A DNA stretch of 64,000 nt from a virus, in the IMG/VR virus record IMGVR_UViG_3300032282_005588, positions 16,083 to 80,082 of that record; one strand, 5' to 3'. Both the position numbers and the translations under genes were made by a program. Below the pieces are notes generated by a model. The model saw nothing but the letters and a program-made list of their open reading frames with translations. It was not told the DNA's origin and did not search any database. Positions 7,001 to 19,209 of the stretch are shown here, one piece after another. Positions within the stretch are counted from its first letter, which is position 1. Every line of letters starts with the position of its first letter.

Positions 7001-9745
7001 ATGTATCAATCAATATTTTATTCAAATCATGGTGAAGATAAAGGAACAGTTTATTTAAGAGATGATATAAAGGGATTTAGAGAATTCAAATATTATCCTA
7101 CTGTATATAAATTAGATCCTGATGGTGAATATGAAACACTATTTGGTGATATGTGTAGTCCTGTTCGAGGAAGATTTGATTGGAATGATCCTACTATATT
7201 AGAAAAAGACATTCAAAAAGATATTGCATGTTTAAGAGACTTATATTATAAAGATGATTCTGCTCCTTCATATCACAATATAATTTATTTAGATATTGAG
7301 ATAGAAATATTAGGTACTCTAACACCCCAATCAGTAAGAGAGGCAAAAGCAGAAGTAACTGCAATTGCCTTAATTGATGTTAATACTAAAACTAAATATT
7401 GTTATGTTTTAGATAAATCAAAAACTATAAAATCAATTAATCAGGATAATAAACAAATTGTACCTTGTGTTGATGAAAAAGAATTATTAAATAAATTTTT
7501 AGATAAATGGATTGAATTAGACCCAACCATAGTAGTTGGTTATAATAGTGATTTTTTTGATATACCTTACTTATATTTTAGAATAAAGAATATATTAGGA
7601 GAAAATACAGCTTTATTATTATCCCCTATTAAAAAAATAAATGATAATTTATATAATCCATATTCACCAATTCAAATTGGAGGAATAAATAGTTTAGATT
7701 ATATGTTGTTAGTTAAAAAATATATAGCTAAAGAAGAACCATCATATAAATTAGGAGACATAGGACAAAAATATGTTGATTTAGGAAAGATAGAATATCA
7801 AGGATCTTTAGATAGATTATTTAAAGAAGATCCAAATAAATTTATTGAATATAACTTACGAGACGTTGAAATAATAGAAAAATTAGAAGAAAAACTCCAA
7901 TTTATTAAACTAACCATATTAATATGTCATTTATGTCATGTTCCATATGAAAGTATTTATTATAATACTATATTAAATGAAGGTGCAATATTAACGTATC
8001 TAAAAAGGAAAAACATTGTATCACCTAATAAACCAACCACTACCAATAAATCAATTAAAGAATTATATGTTGGGGATGAAGTTATTCATCAAAGAGGAAC
8101 ACCAACAGTAGAAGGTACTATAGTTTATATAGATGAAGTAACAGGTAAAATACAAGTTAAAACTAAATCAGGTTCTATAAAAGATAGAAGTCCAAAAACA
8201 ATAAGAAAGAAAGAAAGCTATGCTGGGGGATATTTATTACCCCCCATTCCTGGCTTATATGAATATGTAAGTGATTCTGACTTTACTAGTCTATACCCAA
8301 GTATAATAAAATCATTAAATTTAGGTATTGAAACATTAATAGGAAGAATAGTTACAAAATCTAATTATGAACAATATAATAGTTTAGAAAAACTAAAAGA
8401 AAGAAATCAAGAAGAAATTATTCAAATAGAAAAATTAGATACTAAAACATATATTTTAAAACAAGGTAAATGTAAAATAAAAAACCTAATTAAACTAATT
8501 GAAACAAACAAATGGTCAATATCAGCAAGCGGAGCATTTTATAGAAACGATAAAAAAAGCATTACTTGTTTAGTCCTAGAAGATTGGTTTATACAAAGAG
8601 AACATTATAGAGACTTAAAAAAGAAAGCAGGTAAATCTAAAGATTGGGATAAATACTCATTATATGATTTGTATCAAATGGCCTTCAAAATATTACAGAA
8701 CGCATTATACGGTACATATGCTATAAATGGTTGGAGATATACTGATGGTCATAAAATATGTTCTTCATCTATCACTAATTCAGGTCAAAGATTAGTAAAA
8801 GAGAGTATTATCTATATAAATGAGGATTTAGAAAAAACTATTAATAGTGGTAGAAAAGAATTCGTAATAAGTTCAGATACTGATTCTGCTTATATTGAGT
8901 TAAAAGATTTATTAAATATAAAATATCCTGATGTTATCAATGAAGAAGAAAAGATAGAAAAATTAATAGAATTATCACAAGAACTCCAAGTAAAAACAAA
9001 TAAGAACTTATTTAAAATAAGTAAAGATTTATTTAATATTACTAATAAACATTATTTTGAACTCAAACAGGAAGTAATAGTTAAAAGAGCATACTGGTCA
9101 GGTAAAAGGAGATATGCAATGTGGGTAGTAAATAAAGAAGGAGTACCAATTCCCCCAGACCATAAAGATGCACTAGATATGAAAGGATTAGATATCATGA
9201 AATCAAACTTCCCACCCTATTTCAGAAAATTTGGGGAGGAATTAATTAAGAAAATATTATTTGATACTCCTAAATTAGAAGTAGATAAATATATATTAGA
9301 TTTTAAAAAATCACTAAATGATATAAGCTGGAAATATCTACTTAAACCAACAGGTCTTAAGAAGATAAAAGAGTACATATCATCACCACCCCAACCAGGA
9401 AATATATTCTCTAAATTAGCATTAAAATGCCCAATTAACACCAAAGCAGCAATATATTCATCCGATTTTATTAAGTTTAAAGGATTAGATAAACAATTTC
9501 CTCTTCCCCAAATAGGAGATAAAATATATATAGTATATCTAAAAAAGAACCCATATAATATAGATGTCATAGCTCTAAATGGATATAATGATCCACCAGA
9601 ATTATTAGAAATATCCGAAAAATATATTGATAGAGATAAAATATTTGATAGTGTTCTTAAGAATAAATTAGAAGGTATATATGAAGATTTAAATTGGGGG
9701 ATTTTAGTATTGAATAATAACATTAACAAATTTTTTAATTTCTGA
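7001..9745 (+). CDS. Family B DNA polymerase (T4 gp43-like)
   Basis: A 914-residue replicative polymerase. The proofreading exonuclease motifs are YLDIEIE (about residue 95), VGYNSDFFDIPYL (about 178) and YNLRDVEII (about 283). The polymerase motifs are DFTSLYPSII (about 427, motif A), ILQNALYGTYAING (about 563, motif B) and SSDTDSAYIEL (about 624, motif C), all with their catalytic aspartates. About 50 residues between exonuclease and palm (roughly 350-405, containing VGDEVIHQRGTPTVEG) look like an inserted small beta-barrel not typical of T4 gp43. Clamp and clamp-loader genes follow. Confidence 0.95.
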   Translation: MYQSIFYSNHGEDKGTVYLRDDIKGFREFKYYPTVYKLDPDGEYETLFGDMCSPVRGRFDWNDPTILEKDIQKDIACLRDLYYKDDSAPSYHNIIYLDIEIEILGTLTPQSVREAKAEVTAIALIDVNTKTKYCYVLDKSKTIKSINQDNKQIVPCVDEKELLNKFLDKWIELDPTIVVGYNSDFFDIPYLYFRIKNILGENTALLLSPIKKINDNLYNPYSPIQIGGINSLDYMLLVKKYIAKEEPSYKLGDIGQKYVDLGKIEYQGSLDRLFKEDPNKFIEYNLRDVEIIEKLEEKLQFIKLTILICHLCHVPYESIYYNTILNEGAILTYLKRKNIVSPNKPTTTNKSIKELYVGDEVIHQRGTPTVEGTIVYIDEVTGKIQVKTKSGSIKDRSPKTIRKKESYAGGYLLPPIPGLYEYVSDSDFTSLYPSIIKSLNLGIETLIGRIVTKSNYEQYNSLEKLKERNQEEIIQIEKLDTKTYILKQGKCKIKNLIKLIETNKWSISASGAFYRNDKKSITCLVLEDWFIQREHYRDLKKKAGKSKDWDKYSLYDLYQMAFKILQNALYGTYAINGWRYTDGHKICSSSITNSGQRLVKESIIYINEDLEKTINSGRKEFVISSDTDSAYIELKDLLNIKYPDVINEEEKIEKLIELSQELQVKTNKNLFKISKDLFNITNKHYFELKQEVIVKRAYWSGKRRYAMWVVNKEGVPIPPDHKDALDMKGLDIMKSNFPPYFRKFGEELIKKILFDTPKLEVDKYILDFKKSLNDISWKYLLKPTGLKKIKEYISSPPQPGNIFSKLALKCPINTKAAIYSSDFIKFKGLDKQFPLPQIGDKIYIVYLKKNPYNIDVIALNGYNDPPELLEISEKYIDRDKIFDSVLKNKLEGIYEDLNWGILVLNNNINKFFNF

Positions 9746-9823
9746 TAAAACTAACTTATAAATAACGAATATTAATTTAAGCTTGGATATATAAATAAAA
9801 ACCCATACATTTTAAATATAATA

Positions 9824-10564
9824 ATGAAAATACCAAAAAACATACTACAATCAATTATTTCAAAATATTATTTAGGCGGACTTATAGAGTCTGTAAAATG
9901 GTCAATAAATCAAGATAAACAATTGATTATCAATTTTATTTCACCTAGTGGGGAGATGATTGGTAATGTAACATGTAATGATTTTGATATAGAATCTACA
10001 GATATTGGGATTAGTAATACTTCCCAATTAATAAAATTACTACAAGTAACAAATGAAGAATTAGAATTAAATTTTGTTAAACAAAATAAAATTTATACTA
10101 AATTAAATATATCTGATAAGCAATTTAATGTTAGTTATACATTAGCAGATTTAATGATAATACCAAAACCAGCTACTATTGGTGATGTTGATTTTATTAT
10201 TGAATTTCCATTAATAGTAAATGATATCAATGCTTTAATAAAAGCTAAAAACGCATTACCTGATAGTGAAACAGTAGTTATATCTCATGACATTTTGAAT
10301 GGAAATAAAATTAAATTAGAATTTGGAGGAGATATTGAGTACGCTAATAAGATATTATATAATATTGATATGTCTGATGATAATTTAAATATGGATTTTG
10401 ATATTAATTCATTATATAATTCAAATATAATAAAAGAAATATTATCTAATAATAAAGACACAGATTATGCTACTATGGCTTTAAATCCTGAAGGTATAAT
10501 GAGATTATCATTTCATAAAGAAAACATAACATCAATTTATTTTCTTGTGGCTAAGGAAAAATAA
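9824..10564 (+). CDS. Sliding clamp (T4 gp45-like)
   Basis: At 246 residues this is close to T4 gp45 (228 aa), and it lies between the DNA polymerase gene and the chaperonin/clamp-loader genes. It has the weakly conserved two-domain beta-rich pattern of trimeric clamps, with TLADLMIIPKP midway and LVAKEK at the C-terminus. The assignment leans on position and size as much as on sequence. Role: processivity factor for the polymerase, and in T4 relatives a late-transcription activator. Confidence 0.72.
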   Translation: MKIPKNILQSIISKYYLGGLIESVKWSINQDKQLIINFISPSGEMIGNVTCNDFDIESTDIGISNTSQLIKLLQVTNEELELNFVKQNKIYTKLNISDKQFNVSYTLADLMIIPKPATIGDVDFIIEFPLIVNDINALIKAKNALPDSETVVISHDILNGNKIKLEFGGDIEYANKILYNIDMSDDNLNMDFDINSLYNSNIIKEILSNNKDTDYATMALNPEGIMRLSFHKENITSIYFLVAKEK

Positions 10565-10605
10565 TTATGTATATTTATAAATAAAGTTTTAATAAATAAA
10601 AGTAT

Positions 10606-12545
<1,940 letters not shown>

Positions 12546-12546
12546 T

Positions 12547-12780
12547 ATGAATATTATAGAAACATTAATAGCTACTAGAATAAAGGGTGATACTTGGAAA
12601 TTATTAGAAGATGATTCAATTCACCCAAATCTAACAGAAACACTGGAAGCATATTTCCAATTAATACAAAAACCAGTCGAATTTAAATTAACTCCCTTTA
12701 AGGGAGAATTATATGTTATATCAACAGAAAATGAAGAAATTATACCTCCTAAAAAGTATAATATATATGGAGATTTTTAA
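12547..12780 (+). CDS. Hypothetical protein (77 aa)
   Basis: Starts directly after the groEL stop, so it is translated from the same message. The product has an acidic helix-rich N-terminus and a strand-rich C-terminus (FKGELYVISTENEEIIPPKKY). No family recognised; its fixed place between groEL and the clamp loader suggests a replication or folding accessory. Confidence 0.6.
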   Translation: MNIIETLIATRIKGDTWKLLEDDSIHPNLTETLEAYFQLIQKPVEFKLTPFKGELYVISTENEEIIPPKKYNIYGDF

Positions 12781-12798
12781 ATAAAACAAAAATAAGTT

Positions 12799-13716
12799 AT
12801 GAAAAGAGAACACACAATTTGGAATGAATTATACAGACCAAATTCAGTAGAAAGTTATATATGTAATGATGATTTAAAATCACAATTAGAATCTTATATA
12901 TCTAATCAAGATATCCCACATTTGATGTTAGTAGGAAAACCAGGCTCTGGGAAAACTACATTAGGTAAACTTTTAGTAAAAAATATAGATTGTGATTGTT
13001 TATATATAAATGCTGCTGATGAGAGAAGTATAGATGTAATGAGAGATAAAGTTGGAGCGTTTGCCTCATCAAATACATTCAAATCTCTTAAAATTGTTAT
13101 ATTAGATGAAGCATCAAATTTATTACAAGCATCCCAAGTACTTCTTCTTAATATGATTGAAACATATAGTTTAAAAACTAGATTTATTTTAACAGGAAAT
13201 TATATAGAAAGATTTATTGATCCTTTAAGAAGTAGATGTACTGAATTAGATTTATCTCCACCACCTAAAAAAATTATAGCTAAACATCTAGCAAATATAT
13301 TAGATAAGGAATCTATAAAATATGAATTGGAAGATATTGTTAAAGTAATTAATAAATTTTATCCTGATTTTAGGAAAATAATTAATTATTCACAAAAATT
13401 TAGTCTAAACGGTACTCTAGAATTAGATAATAAAGCTGAGTTAAGTGAAGATTATAATAAAGATATACTAAAAGAATTATCTAAACCTAAACCAAACTTC
13501 ACAACTATCAGACAAATAATTAGTGACTCAGGATATTCAGAATTTGATGATTTATATAGATTTTTATATGATAATTCATCTACATTTATCCCAGGAAAAG
13601 AGGGACAATTATCATATATAATTAATGAACATATATATCAATCTAATTTTAGACTTGATAAGGAAATTAATATAGCTTCTTGTATAGCAAAAATCATTGA
13701 ATTAAAACTAAATTAA
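12799..13716 (+). CDS. Clamp-loader large subunit (T4 gp44-like AAA+ ATPase)
   Basis: A 305-residue AAA+ ATPase. WNELYRPNSVESYI is the usual RFC/gp44 start, VGKPGSGKTTLGKLL is Walker A (about residue 45), VILDEASNLL is Walker B (DEAS, about 97), LTGNY is sensor 1 and LRSRCTELDL carries the SRC arginine finger motif. It loads the gp45-like clamp together with the small subunit encoded just downstream. Confidence 0.94.
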   Translation: MKREHTIWNELYRPNSVESYICNDDLKSQLESYISNQDIPHLMLVGKPGSGKTTLGKLLVKNIDCDCLYINAADERSIDVMRDKVGAFASSNTFKSLKIVILDEASNLLQASQVLLLNMIETYSLKTRFILTGNYIERFIDPLRSRCTELDLSPPPKKIIAKHLANILDKESIKYELEDIVKVINKFYPDFRKIINYSQKFSLNGTLELDNKAELSEDYNKDILKELSKPKPNFTTIRQIISDSGYSEFDDLYRFLYDNSSTFIPGKEGQLSYIINEHIYQSNFRLDKEINIASCIAKIIELKLN

Positions 13717-13737
13717 TAAAAATTATAACAACATAAA

Positions 13738-13986
13738 ATGCAACAACCACAAATCGATTTAGCATCAACCACCCCTCTATTATCTCCTAATGGTAATAGA
13801 GTATTTGCCCAAGGATTTATTTTACAAAAATTATCTAAATTTATAGCAGGAACCCCAGAAGACGCTATCATACCAGTACCAGTCTTCTATGATATTGAAA
13901 CCAATAAGGTATTAATTGAAATGTTACCTAAAGAATTTAGACAAGAATTCCAAGATAAATACGATGAACAAGACCCAAGTAAATAA
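13738..13986 (+). CDS. Hypothetical protein (82 aa)
   Basis: An 82-residue protein between the two clamp-loader genes; its end overlaps the small-subunit gene. It has a hydrophobic centre (VFAQGFILQKLSKFI) followed by IIPVPVFYDIETNKVLIEMLP. No family recognised. Confidence 0.6.
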   Translation: MQQPQIDLASTTPLLSPNGNRVFAQGFILQKLSKFIAGTPEDAIIPVPVFYDIETNKVLIEMLPKEFRQEFQDKYDEQDPSK

Positions 13987-14335
13987 ATCTAAAGATATAT
14001 TTTCATGGTTAAAAGAAATAACATATATTAAATCACCATGGAAATCCTTTAATGAATATGATAAAAAAACATTTGAGGTTTATATGATTCATAGATTAAT
14101 ATCAATGTATGAACCATATTTAACTATAGCTAATACTGCTCAATTATTCCCATACTCAGATAAAGAAAAAATATATAATTTTTATTGTGAAATGTTACCT
14201 AAAAAATATATATTTGCTCCATATATTAAAGGTAAAAAAGAAAAAAAATACACAGAAGAAGTATTAAAAGAAATATCTCAATTATATCAATGTTCAATAA
14301 GAGAAGCTAAAGAATATATAGAATTAATAAAATGA
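13964..14335 (+). CDS. Clamp-loader small subunit (T4 gp62-like)
   Basis: ATG 13964 is preferred to an earlier in-frame ATG at 13916, which would overlap the previous gene more. The 123-residue product starts with DIFSWLKEITYIKSPWKSF and has MIHRLISMYEPYL, the N-terminal pattern seen in gp62-type subunits. Its location one gene after the large subunit supports the call. The sequence is otherwise poorly conserved, as is usual for gp62. Confidence 0.72.
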   Translation: MNKTQVNKSKDIFSWLKEITYIKSPWKSFNEYDKKTFEVYMIHRLISMYEPYLTIANTAQLFPYSDKEKIYNFYCEMLPKKYIFAPYIKGKKEKKYTEEVLKEISQLYQCSIREAKEYIELIK

Positions 14336-14673
14336 AAAATATAGACAAATTAAAAGAAGAATTCCCAACAATATCTGGGGGTTATAAAAATATTATAGGT
14401 GAACAATATGAATTATTTGCATCTAAACATCTCTCGTATGGTATGGATAATATTAGTATGGGAACCCAACTAAAAACCCCAGAAGAAAAAAAATTAGCAC
14501 TAACAGCTGTTTGGATAAGGATGAATGATAAAATGAATAGATTGAAAAATCTGGTTCTCTTAAATAAGGAAAACACAATCCAAGATGAATCAATTGAAGA
14601 TACTTTTAAGGATTTATCCAATTATGCCATTATAGCTCAATTAGTTATTAAAGACCAATGGGTTAAAGAATAA
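14332..14673 (+). CDS. Nucleotide-modification-associated-like protein (DUF1599-type)
   Basis: 113 residues, overlapping both neighbours by a few bases. The central YGMDNISMG, AVWIRMNDKMNRLKNLVL and the acidic ESIEDTFKDLSNYAIIAQLV followed by W resemble the DUF1599/Nmad1 domain found in phages. That domain is associated with nucleotide modification and resembles MazG-like all-alpha hydrolases. The call is from memory of the motif and is moderate. Confidence 0.5.
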   Translation: MKNIDKLKEEFPTISGGYKNIIGEQYELFASKHLSYGMDNISMGTQLKTPEEKKLALTAVWIRMNDKMNRLKNLVLLNKENTIQDESIEDTFKDLSNYAIIAQLVIKDQWVKE

Positions 14674-15620
14674 TGTCTAAAAAAATCCCCCAAATAGTAA
14701 AAAATATACAAAATACTATATTCAATGAAATTGATTATAGATATCAAAAAAATATATCATATAGTCAATTAGCTATGTTTACTAATTGTCCCCATAAATG
14801 GTCACTACAATATAGAGATGGAAATTATATATATGAACAAACAATCCATACAATATTCGGGACAGCTATGCATAACACTATCCAAAATTATTTAACTCAA
14901 GCTTATAATATAAGTGGTGCTGAAGCTAATAGGATTGATTTAAATGAATATTTTGAATCAGAACTTAGTAAAATATATAAGGAAAGTTATGCTAGTAATA
15001 ACAAAACCCATTTTACTAATCCTGCTGAATTAAGAGAATTTTATGATGATGGTGTTGAGATATTAGATTTTCTTAAAAAAAGAAAAAATGAATATTTTAA
15101 TAAAAACGGGTGGTATTTAGTAGGATGTGAAATCCCAATCCAATTAGTACCAAATTCAGAATATAAAAATACAATATATAAAGGATTTTTAGATATGGTA
15201 TTATATCATGAACCTACTAATAAATTTAAAATATATGACTTTAAAACGAGTAGATCGGGTTGGAATGATTTAACTAAAAAGGATGAATTAAAACAATTCC
15301 AATTAATATTATATAAACATTTCTTCAGTGTTTTACATAAAATACCCATTGATAATATAGATGTTGAATTTATTATTTTAAAAAGAAAATTATGGGAAAA
15401 AAGTGAATTCGTACAAAAACGAATACAAACATTTTCTCCCCCAAGTGGAAAAATTAAATCCAAAAAAGCACTACAATTATTAGATAATTTTATAACATCT
15501 TGTTTTAATATTGATGGTTCATATAAAACAGATATTTTTAACCCAACACCTGATAAAACCAACTGTTCATATTGTCCATGGAAATCTAAAAAAGATTTTT
15601 GCTCTGAAGGTATATCTTAA
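14673..15620 (+). CDS. PD-(D/E)XK exonuclease (RecB/Cas4-like)
   Basis: A 315-residue nuclease. SYSQLAMFTNCPHKW is the N-terminal cysteine segment and FGTAMHNTIQNYL the conserved His. YKGFLDMVLY and FKIYDFKTSR give the catalytic D...DxK, and QFQLILYKHFF is the QxxxY helix. The C-terminal NCSYCPWKSKKDFC provides three cysteines for a probable Fe-S cluster. Phage relatives act in recombination or end processing. It overlaps the preceding gene by one base. Confidence 0.88.
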   Translation: MSKKIPQIVKNIQNTIFNEIDYRYQKNISYSQLAMFTNCPHKWSLQYRDGNYIYEQTIHTIFGTAMHNTIQNYLTQAYNISGAEANRIDLNEYFESELSKIYKESYASNNKTHFTNPAELREFYDDGVEILDFLKKRKNEYFNKNGWYLVGCEIPIQLVPNSEYKNTIYKGFLDMVLYHEPTNKFKIYDFKTSRSGWNDLTKKDELKQFQLILYKHFFSVLHKIPIDNIDVEFIILKRKLWEKSEFVQKRIQTFSPPSGKIKSKKALQLLDNFITSCFNIDGSYKTDIFNPTPDKTNCSYCPWKSKKDFCSEGIS

Positions 15621-15665
15621 ATATATATCAATATATTTATATATGTATATATTAATATAAATAAA

Positions 15666-15848
15666 ATGGTAGCAACAAATAAAGACAGAATAACAACATC
15701 TGTTAGAATAGATCCTTTGTTATTTGAGGAATTTAAAATAACATCTATTAAATATAAATTCTCTTTTCAAAAATTATCTGATAGAGTATTACATTTATAT
15801 AACACAGATCCTGAATTTCGTAAACTTATCCACAACACAAAAATTTAA
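15666..15848 (+). CDS. Ribbon-helix-helix-like small protein
   Basis: The 60-residue product starts RITTSVRIDPLLFEEFK, matching the beta-strand plus helix of ribbon-helix-helix DNA-binding proteins. A second helix (FSFQKLSDRVLHLY) follows. It sits at the boundary between replication genes and the sugar cluster, so it could regulate one of them. Confidence 0.6.
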   Translation: MVATNKDRITTSVRIDPLLFEEFKITSIKYKFSFQKLSDRVLHLYNTDPEFRKLIHNTKI

Positions 15849-15856
15849 ATAAAAAA

Positions 15857-17296
15857 ATGTATAAAGAAGGTTATATACCAAAAGAACAACGAAAACGTAT
15901 TCTCTTAATCACAGATGATATAAGAGTTCATTCTGGGGTAGGTTCAATAGGAAGAGAAATAGTTCTCCATACATCCCATAGATATAATTGGGTTTGTATA
16001 GGAGGAGCAATCCAACATCCAGATATAGGTAAACGATTTGATTTATCTGATGAAACTAATAAAATGGTAGGGATTGATGATTCTAATATTATTTTATACC
16101 CAACAAATGGTTATGGGGATCCTGATTTGATTAGATATATGATTAAGAATGAAAAAATTGATGCTATATTTTTAATTACGGACCCAAGATATTTTACTTG
16201 GTTATTCCAAATGGAAAATGAAATTAGAAAGAAAGTACCAATAACTTATCTTAATATTTGGGACTCAGTACCAGCCCCAATGTATAATAAAGAATTTTAT
16301 GAATCATGTGATTCTTTATTAGGTATATCTAAACAAACAGTTAATATTAATAAAATAGTTTTAGGAGATAAATCCCAACAAAAAATAATAAGTTATGTTC
16401 CTCATGGTTTAAATCATAATTTTTTCTTCCCAATAGATGAAAATCATAAAGATTGGGATAAATTTAAAGAATTTAAGAAAACATTATTTGGAGAAAAAGA
16501 ATACAAATACACAGCTATATTTAATTCTCGTAATATTAGAAGAAAACAAGTATCAGATGTTATATTAGCTTGGAGAATGTTTTGTGATAAAATTGGGGAA
16601 GAACAAGCCAAAGATTGTGCTTTAATACTTCATACACAACCCCAAGATGAAAATGGTACAGATTTACAAGCATTAATAGAATACTTATGTCCCGATTATT
16701 GTAATGTACTTATATCACATAATAAATTAGCTACTGAACATATGAATTATTTATATAATTGTGCTGATATAGGAATATTATTATCATCAAATGAGGGTTG
16801 GGGATTAATGTTAACTGAATGTTTATTAACAGGAACACCATTCATAGCTAATGTTACTGGAGGGATGCAAGATCAAATGAGATTTGAAGATGAAGATGAA
16901 GAATGGATTGATTTTAATGAAGATTTTCCATCAAACCATAAAGGTACCTATACAAAGTGTGGTGATTGGGCATTTCCAGTATTTCCTAAAGTAAATACTT
17001 TAGTAGGTTCTATTCCAACTCCATATATATTTGATGATATTTGCAATACTGGTGATGTGGTAGATAGATTAATACAAACATATTATATAGGTAAAGAAAA
17101 ATTATCTAATAAAGGTTTAAAAGGAAGAAAATGGGCAACATCATCAGAAGCTGGATTTACAATGGAATATCAAGCTGATAGAATTATTGAAAATATGGAT
17201 AAATTATTTGAAACATGGACTCCTAGGGAGAAATATGAATTATTAGCAGATACAGATTATCAACCTAGGGTTTTAAAACATAAACTTACTTATTAA
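15857..17296 (+). CDS. Glycosyltransferase, GT4-like
   Basis: 479 residues with a GT-B fold pattern. The N-terminal RILLITDDIRVHSGVGSIGRE has the glycine-rich acceptor loop. SNEGWGLMLTECLLTGTPFI is the C-terminal donor-binding E-x7-E region of family 4, and YVPHGLNHNFF is the typical linker strand. It probably transfers a sugar in surface polysaccharide or virion glycan assembly. It starts nine bases after the previous gene and opens the sugar cluster. Confidence 0.82.
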   Translation: MYKEGYIPKEQRKRILLITDDIRVHSGVGSIGREIVLHTSHRYNWVCIGGAIQHPDIGKRFDLSDETNKMVGIDDSNIILYPTNGYGDPDLIRYMIKNEKIDAIFLITDPRYFTWLFQMENEIRKKVPITYLNIWDSVPAPMYNKEFYESCDSLLGISKQTVNINKIVLGDKSQQKIISYVPHGLNHNFFFPIDENHKDWDKFKEFKKTLFGEKEYKYTAIFNSRNIRRKQVSDVILAWRMFCDKIGEEQAKDCALILHTQPQDENGTDLQALIEYLCPDYCNVLISHNKLATEHMNYLYNCADIGILLSSNEGWGLMLTECLLTGTPFIANVTGGMQDQMRFEDEDEEWIDFNEDFPSNHKGTYTKCGDWAFPVFPKVNTLVGSIPTPYIFDDICNTGDVVDRLIQTYYIGKEKLSNKGLKGRKWATSSEAGFTMEYQADRIIENMDKLFETWTPREKYELLADTDYQPRVLKHKLTY

Positions 17297-17303
17297 TAAA
17301 AAT

Positions 17304-18641
17304 ATGAATACAAATAAAAATACATGCGTAATATCATGTCCTATAGATTGTTATAGTGGTTATAGTTCTCGTAGTCGTGATCTAGTTAAATCAATAATTG
17401 AATCTAAAAATGAAGAATGGGATATAAAAATTTTACCTCAACGTTGGGGAAATTGTTCTTGGGGATTTATTGAAGATAATATTGAACAATGGGGTTTTTT
17501 AAAAAATTATCTACTACCTCAAGGTCCATTAACACAACAACCTGATATTTGGATGCAAATTACTGTTCCAAACGAATTCCAACCTATAGGAAAATACAAT
17601 ATAGGTATTACAGCAGGAATTGAAACAACATTGGCTCATGGGTCTTGGATTGATGGATGTAATAGAATGAATTTAGTATTAGTATCATCTAAACATTCAA
17701 AAGATGTTTTATTAAATTCAAAATATAATAAAGTAAACCCTCAAACAAATCAATCAGAAGGTATTCTAGAATTAAAAACTCCAATAGAAGTATTGTTTGA
17801 AGGTACTGATGTTAATATATATAAACCAATTACTTCAACCAATAAAAATATTAACTTAAAAGATATTCCTGAGAGTTTTTGTTTTCTATATACTGGGGCT
17901 TGGTTACAAGGTGATATAGGTCAAGATAGAAAGAATACTGGGTTGTTAATTAAAGCTTTTTATGAAACATTTAAAAACCATCCATCACCTCCGGCTTTAA
18001 TTTTAAAAACAAATGGCGCTAATTCATCATATATGGATAGAAGAGAAATCCTTAGAAGAATTAATATTATTAAAAGTAGTGTTATAGCTAAAACTTTACC
18101 TAAAATTTATTTACTCCATGGGGATTTTACAGATGAAGAAATAAACGAATTATATAACAATAATAAGGTTAAAGCCATGATTAATTTAACTAAAGGAGAA
18201 GGATTTGGTAGACCATTACTTGAATTTAGTATGGTGGGTAAACCAATAGCTACTAGTAATTGGTCAGGACATTTGGATTTTTTAAGTTCTGAAAATACAT
18301 TTTTAATCGATGGTAAATTAGAAAATGTCCATCCATCAGCATTAATGGAAAATATTATTATACCTGAATCACAATGGTTTTCTCCTGATACTATCCAAGC
18401 AAGTACGGCAATGCAAGATATATTTTTAAATTATAAAAAATGGGAAAAATTAGCTATAAAACAAAGACAATATAATTCCGAGAACTATTGTTGGGAGAAA
18501 ATGAAAGCGTTAGTAAACGTTTATTTTAGCAAATATATACCTGAATTGCCTAAAAAAGTTCAATTGGTTCTTCCAAAATTGAAAAAAATAGAATTACCAT
18601 CTTTAAAAACTAAAGAAATCTCTTTGGAAGAGCAAAAATAA
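17304..18641 (+). CDS. Glycosyltransferase, GT4-like
   Basis: A second GT-B enzyme of 445 residues. The donor site is in TKGEGFGRPLLEFSMVGKP, and VLFEGTDVNIYKP is the interdomain strand. The N-terminal half has SGYSSRSRDLVKSI. The C-terminal tail is proline- and lysine-rich. It follows the first GT4 gene by seven bases. Confidence 0.8.
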   Translation: MNTNKNTCVISCPIDCYSGYSSRSRDLVKSIIESKNEEWDIKILPQRWGNCSWGFIEDNIEQWGFLKNYLLPQGPLTQQPDIWMQITVPNEFQPIGKYNIGITAGIETTLAHGSWIDGCNRMNLVLVSSKHSKDVLLNSKYNKVNPQTNQSEGILELKTPIEVLFEGTDVNIYKPITSTNKNINLKDIPESFCFLYTGAWLQGDIGQDRKNTGLLIKAFYETFKNHPSPPALILKTNGANSSYMDRREILRRINIIKSSVIAKTLPKIYLLHGDFTDEEINELYNNNKVKAMINLTKGEGFGRPLLEFSMVGKPIATSNWSGHLDFLSSENTFLIDGKLENVHPSALMENIIIPESQWFSPDTIQASTAMQDIFLNYKKWEKLAIKQRQYNSENYCWEKMKALVNVYFSKYIPELPKKVQLVLPKLKKIELPSLKTKEISLEEQK

Positions 18642-18658
18642 TATAATATATTAATAAT

Positions 18659-19186
18659 ATGAATGATAATTTAATTAAATGTGATAAATGTGGTGATACT
18701 TGGTGTTATGAAACCATTATCCCTTCAATAAACCCCGATGTTCCTAACATTAAATCATATCATTGTTTTTCATGTGGTTTTATAACTAATACTTTAATGG
18801 AAAAAGGTGAAGAATTTTTTGATAAACAAATGGAAGTCCTCCCAGAACTATATAAAGATATAGCTTTTATTGATGCTAATAATAAAACATGGATTCCATC
18901 AACTACAAATATATCTAATCAAGGTATGGTATTTATAGATGGTAAAGATAATGAAGATTGGGGATGGGCTGGGGTAAAAGCAATACCTGTTAAAGAAGAA
19001 GAAAAACATAAATATCCAATGCCTGGTAAGAAAGGAGAGTTCTATTCTTATAGAATGGATATGAGTACATTAAAGAATTTTGGTCAGGAAGGTTATATTG
19101 AAGCTTTATGTTATGTTGGAATTATAACTGAAGAATTTATCAAATCCTTTATTCCAAAACAAGAACCTAATTATAATATTAATTAA
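18659..19186 (+). CDS. Zinc-ribbon protein
   Basis: 175 residues beginning with a four-cysteine ribbon: CDKCGDTWC, then HCFSCGF about 25 residues later. The remainder contains EDWGWAGVKAIPV, a pattern seen in conserved phage proteins of unknown function. A role within the sugar cluster is not evident. Confidence 0.6.
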   Translation: MNDNLIKCDKCGDTWCYETIIPSINPDVPNIKSYHCFSCGFITNTLMEKGEEFFDKQMEVLPELYKDIAFIDANNKTWIPSTTNISNQGMVFIDGKDNEDWGWAGVKAIPVKEEEKHKYPMPGKKGEFYSYRMDMSTLKNFGQEGYIEALCYVGIITEEFIKSFIPKQEPNYNIN

Positions 19187-19209
19187 ATCTATATTCATTT
19201 ATATAAAAT

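Noticed and set aside
9217-9729. 170-aa minus-strand frame inside the polymerase gene
   Set aside because: It lies fully within the well-supported polymerase gene, with no leader and low-complexity composition typical of an antisense shadow.
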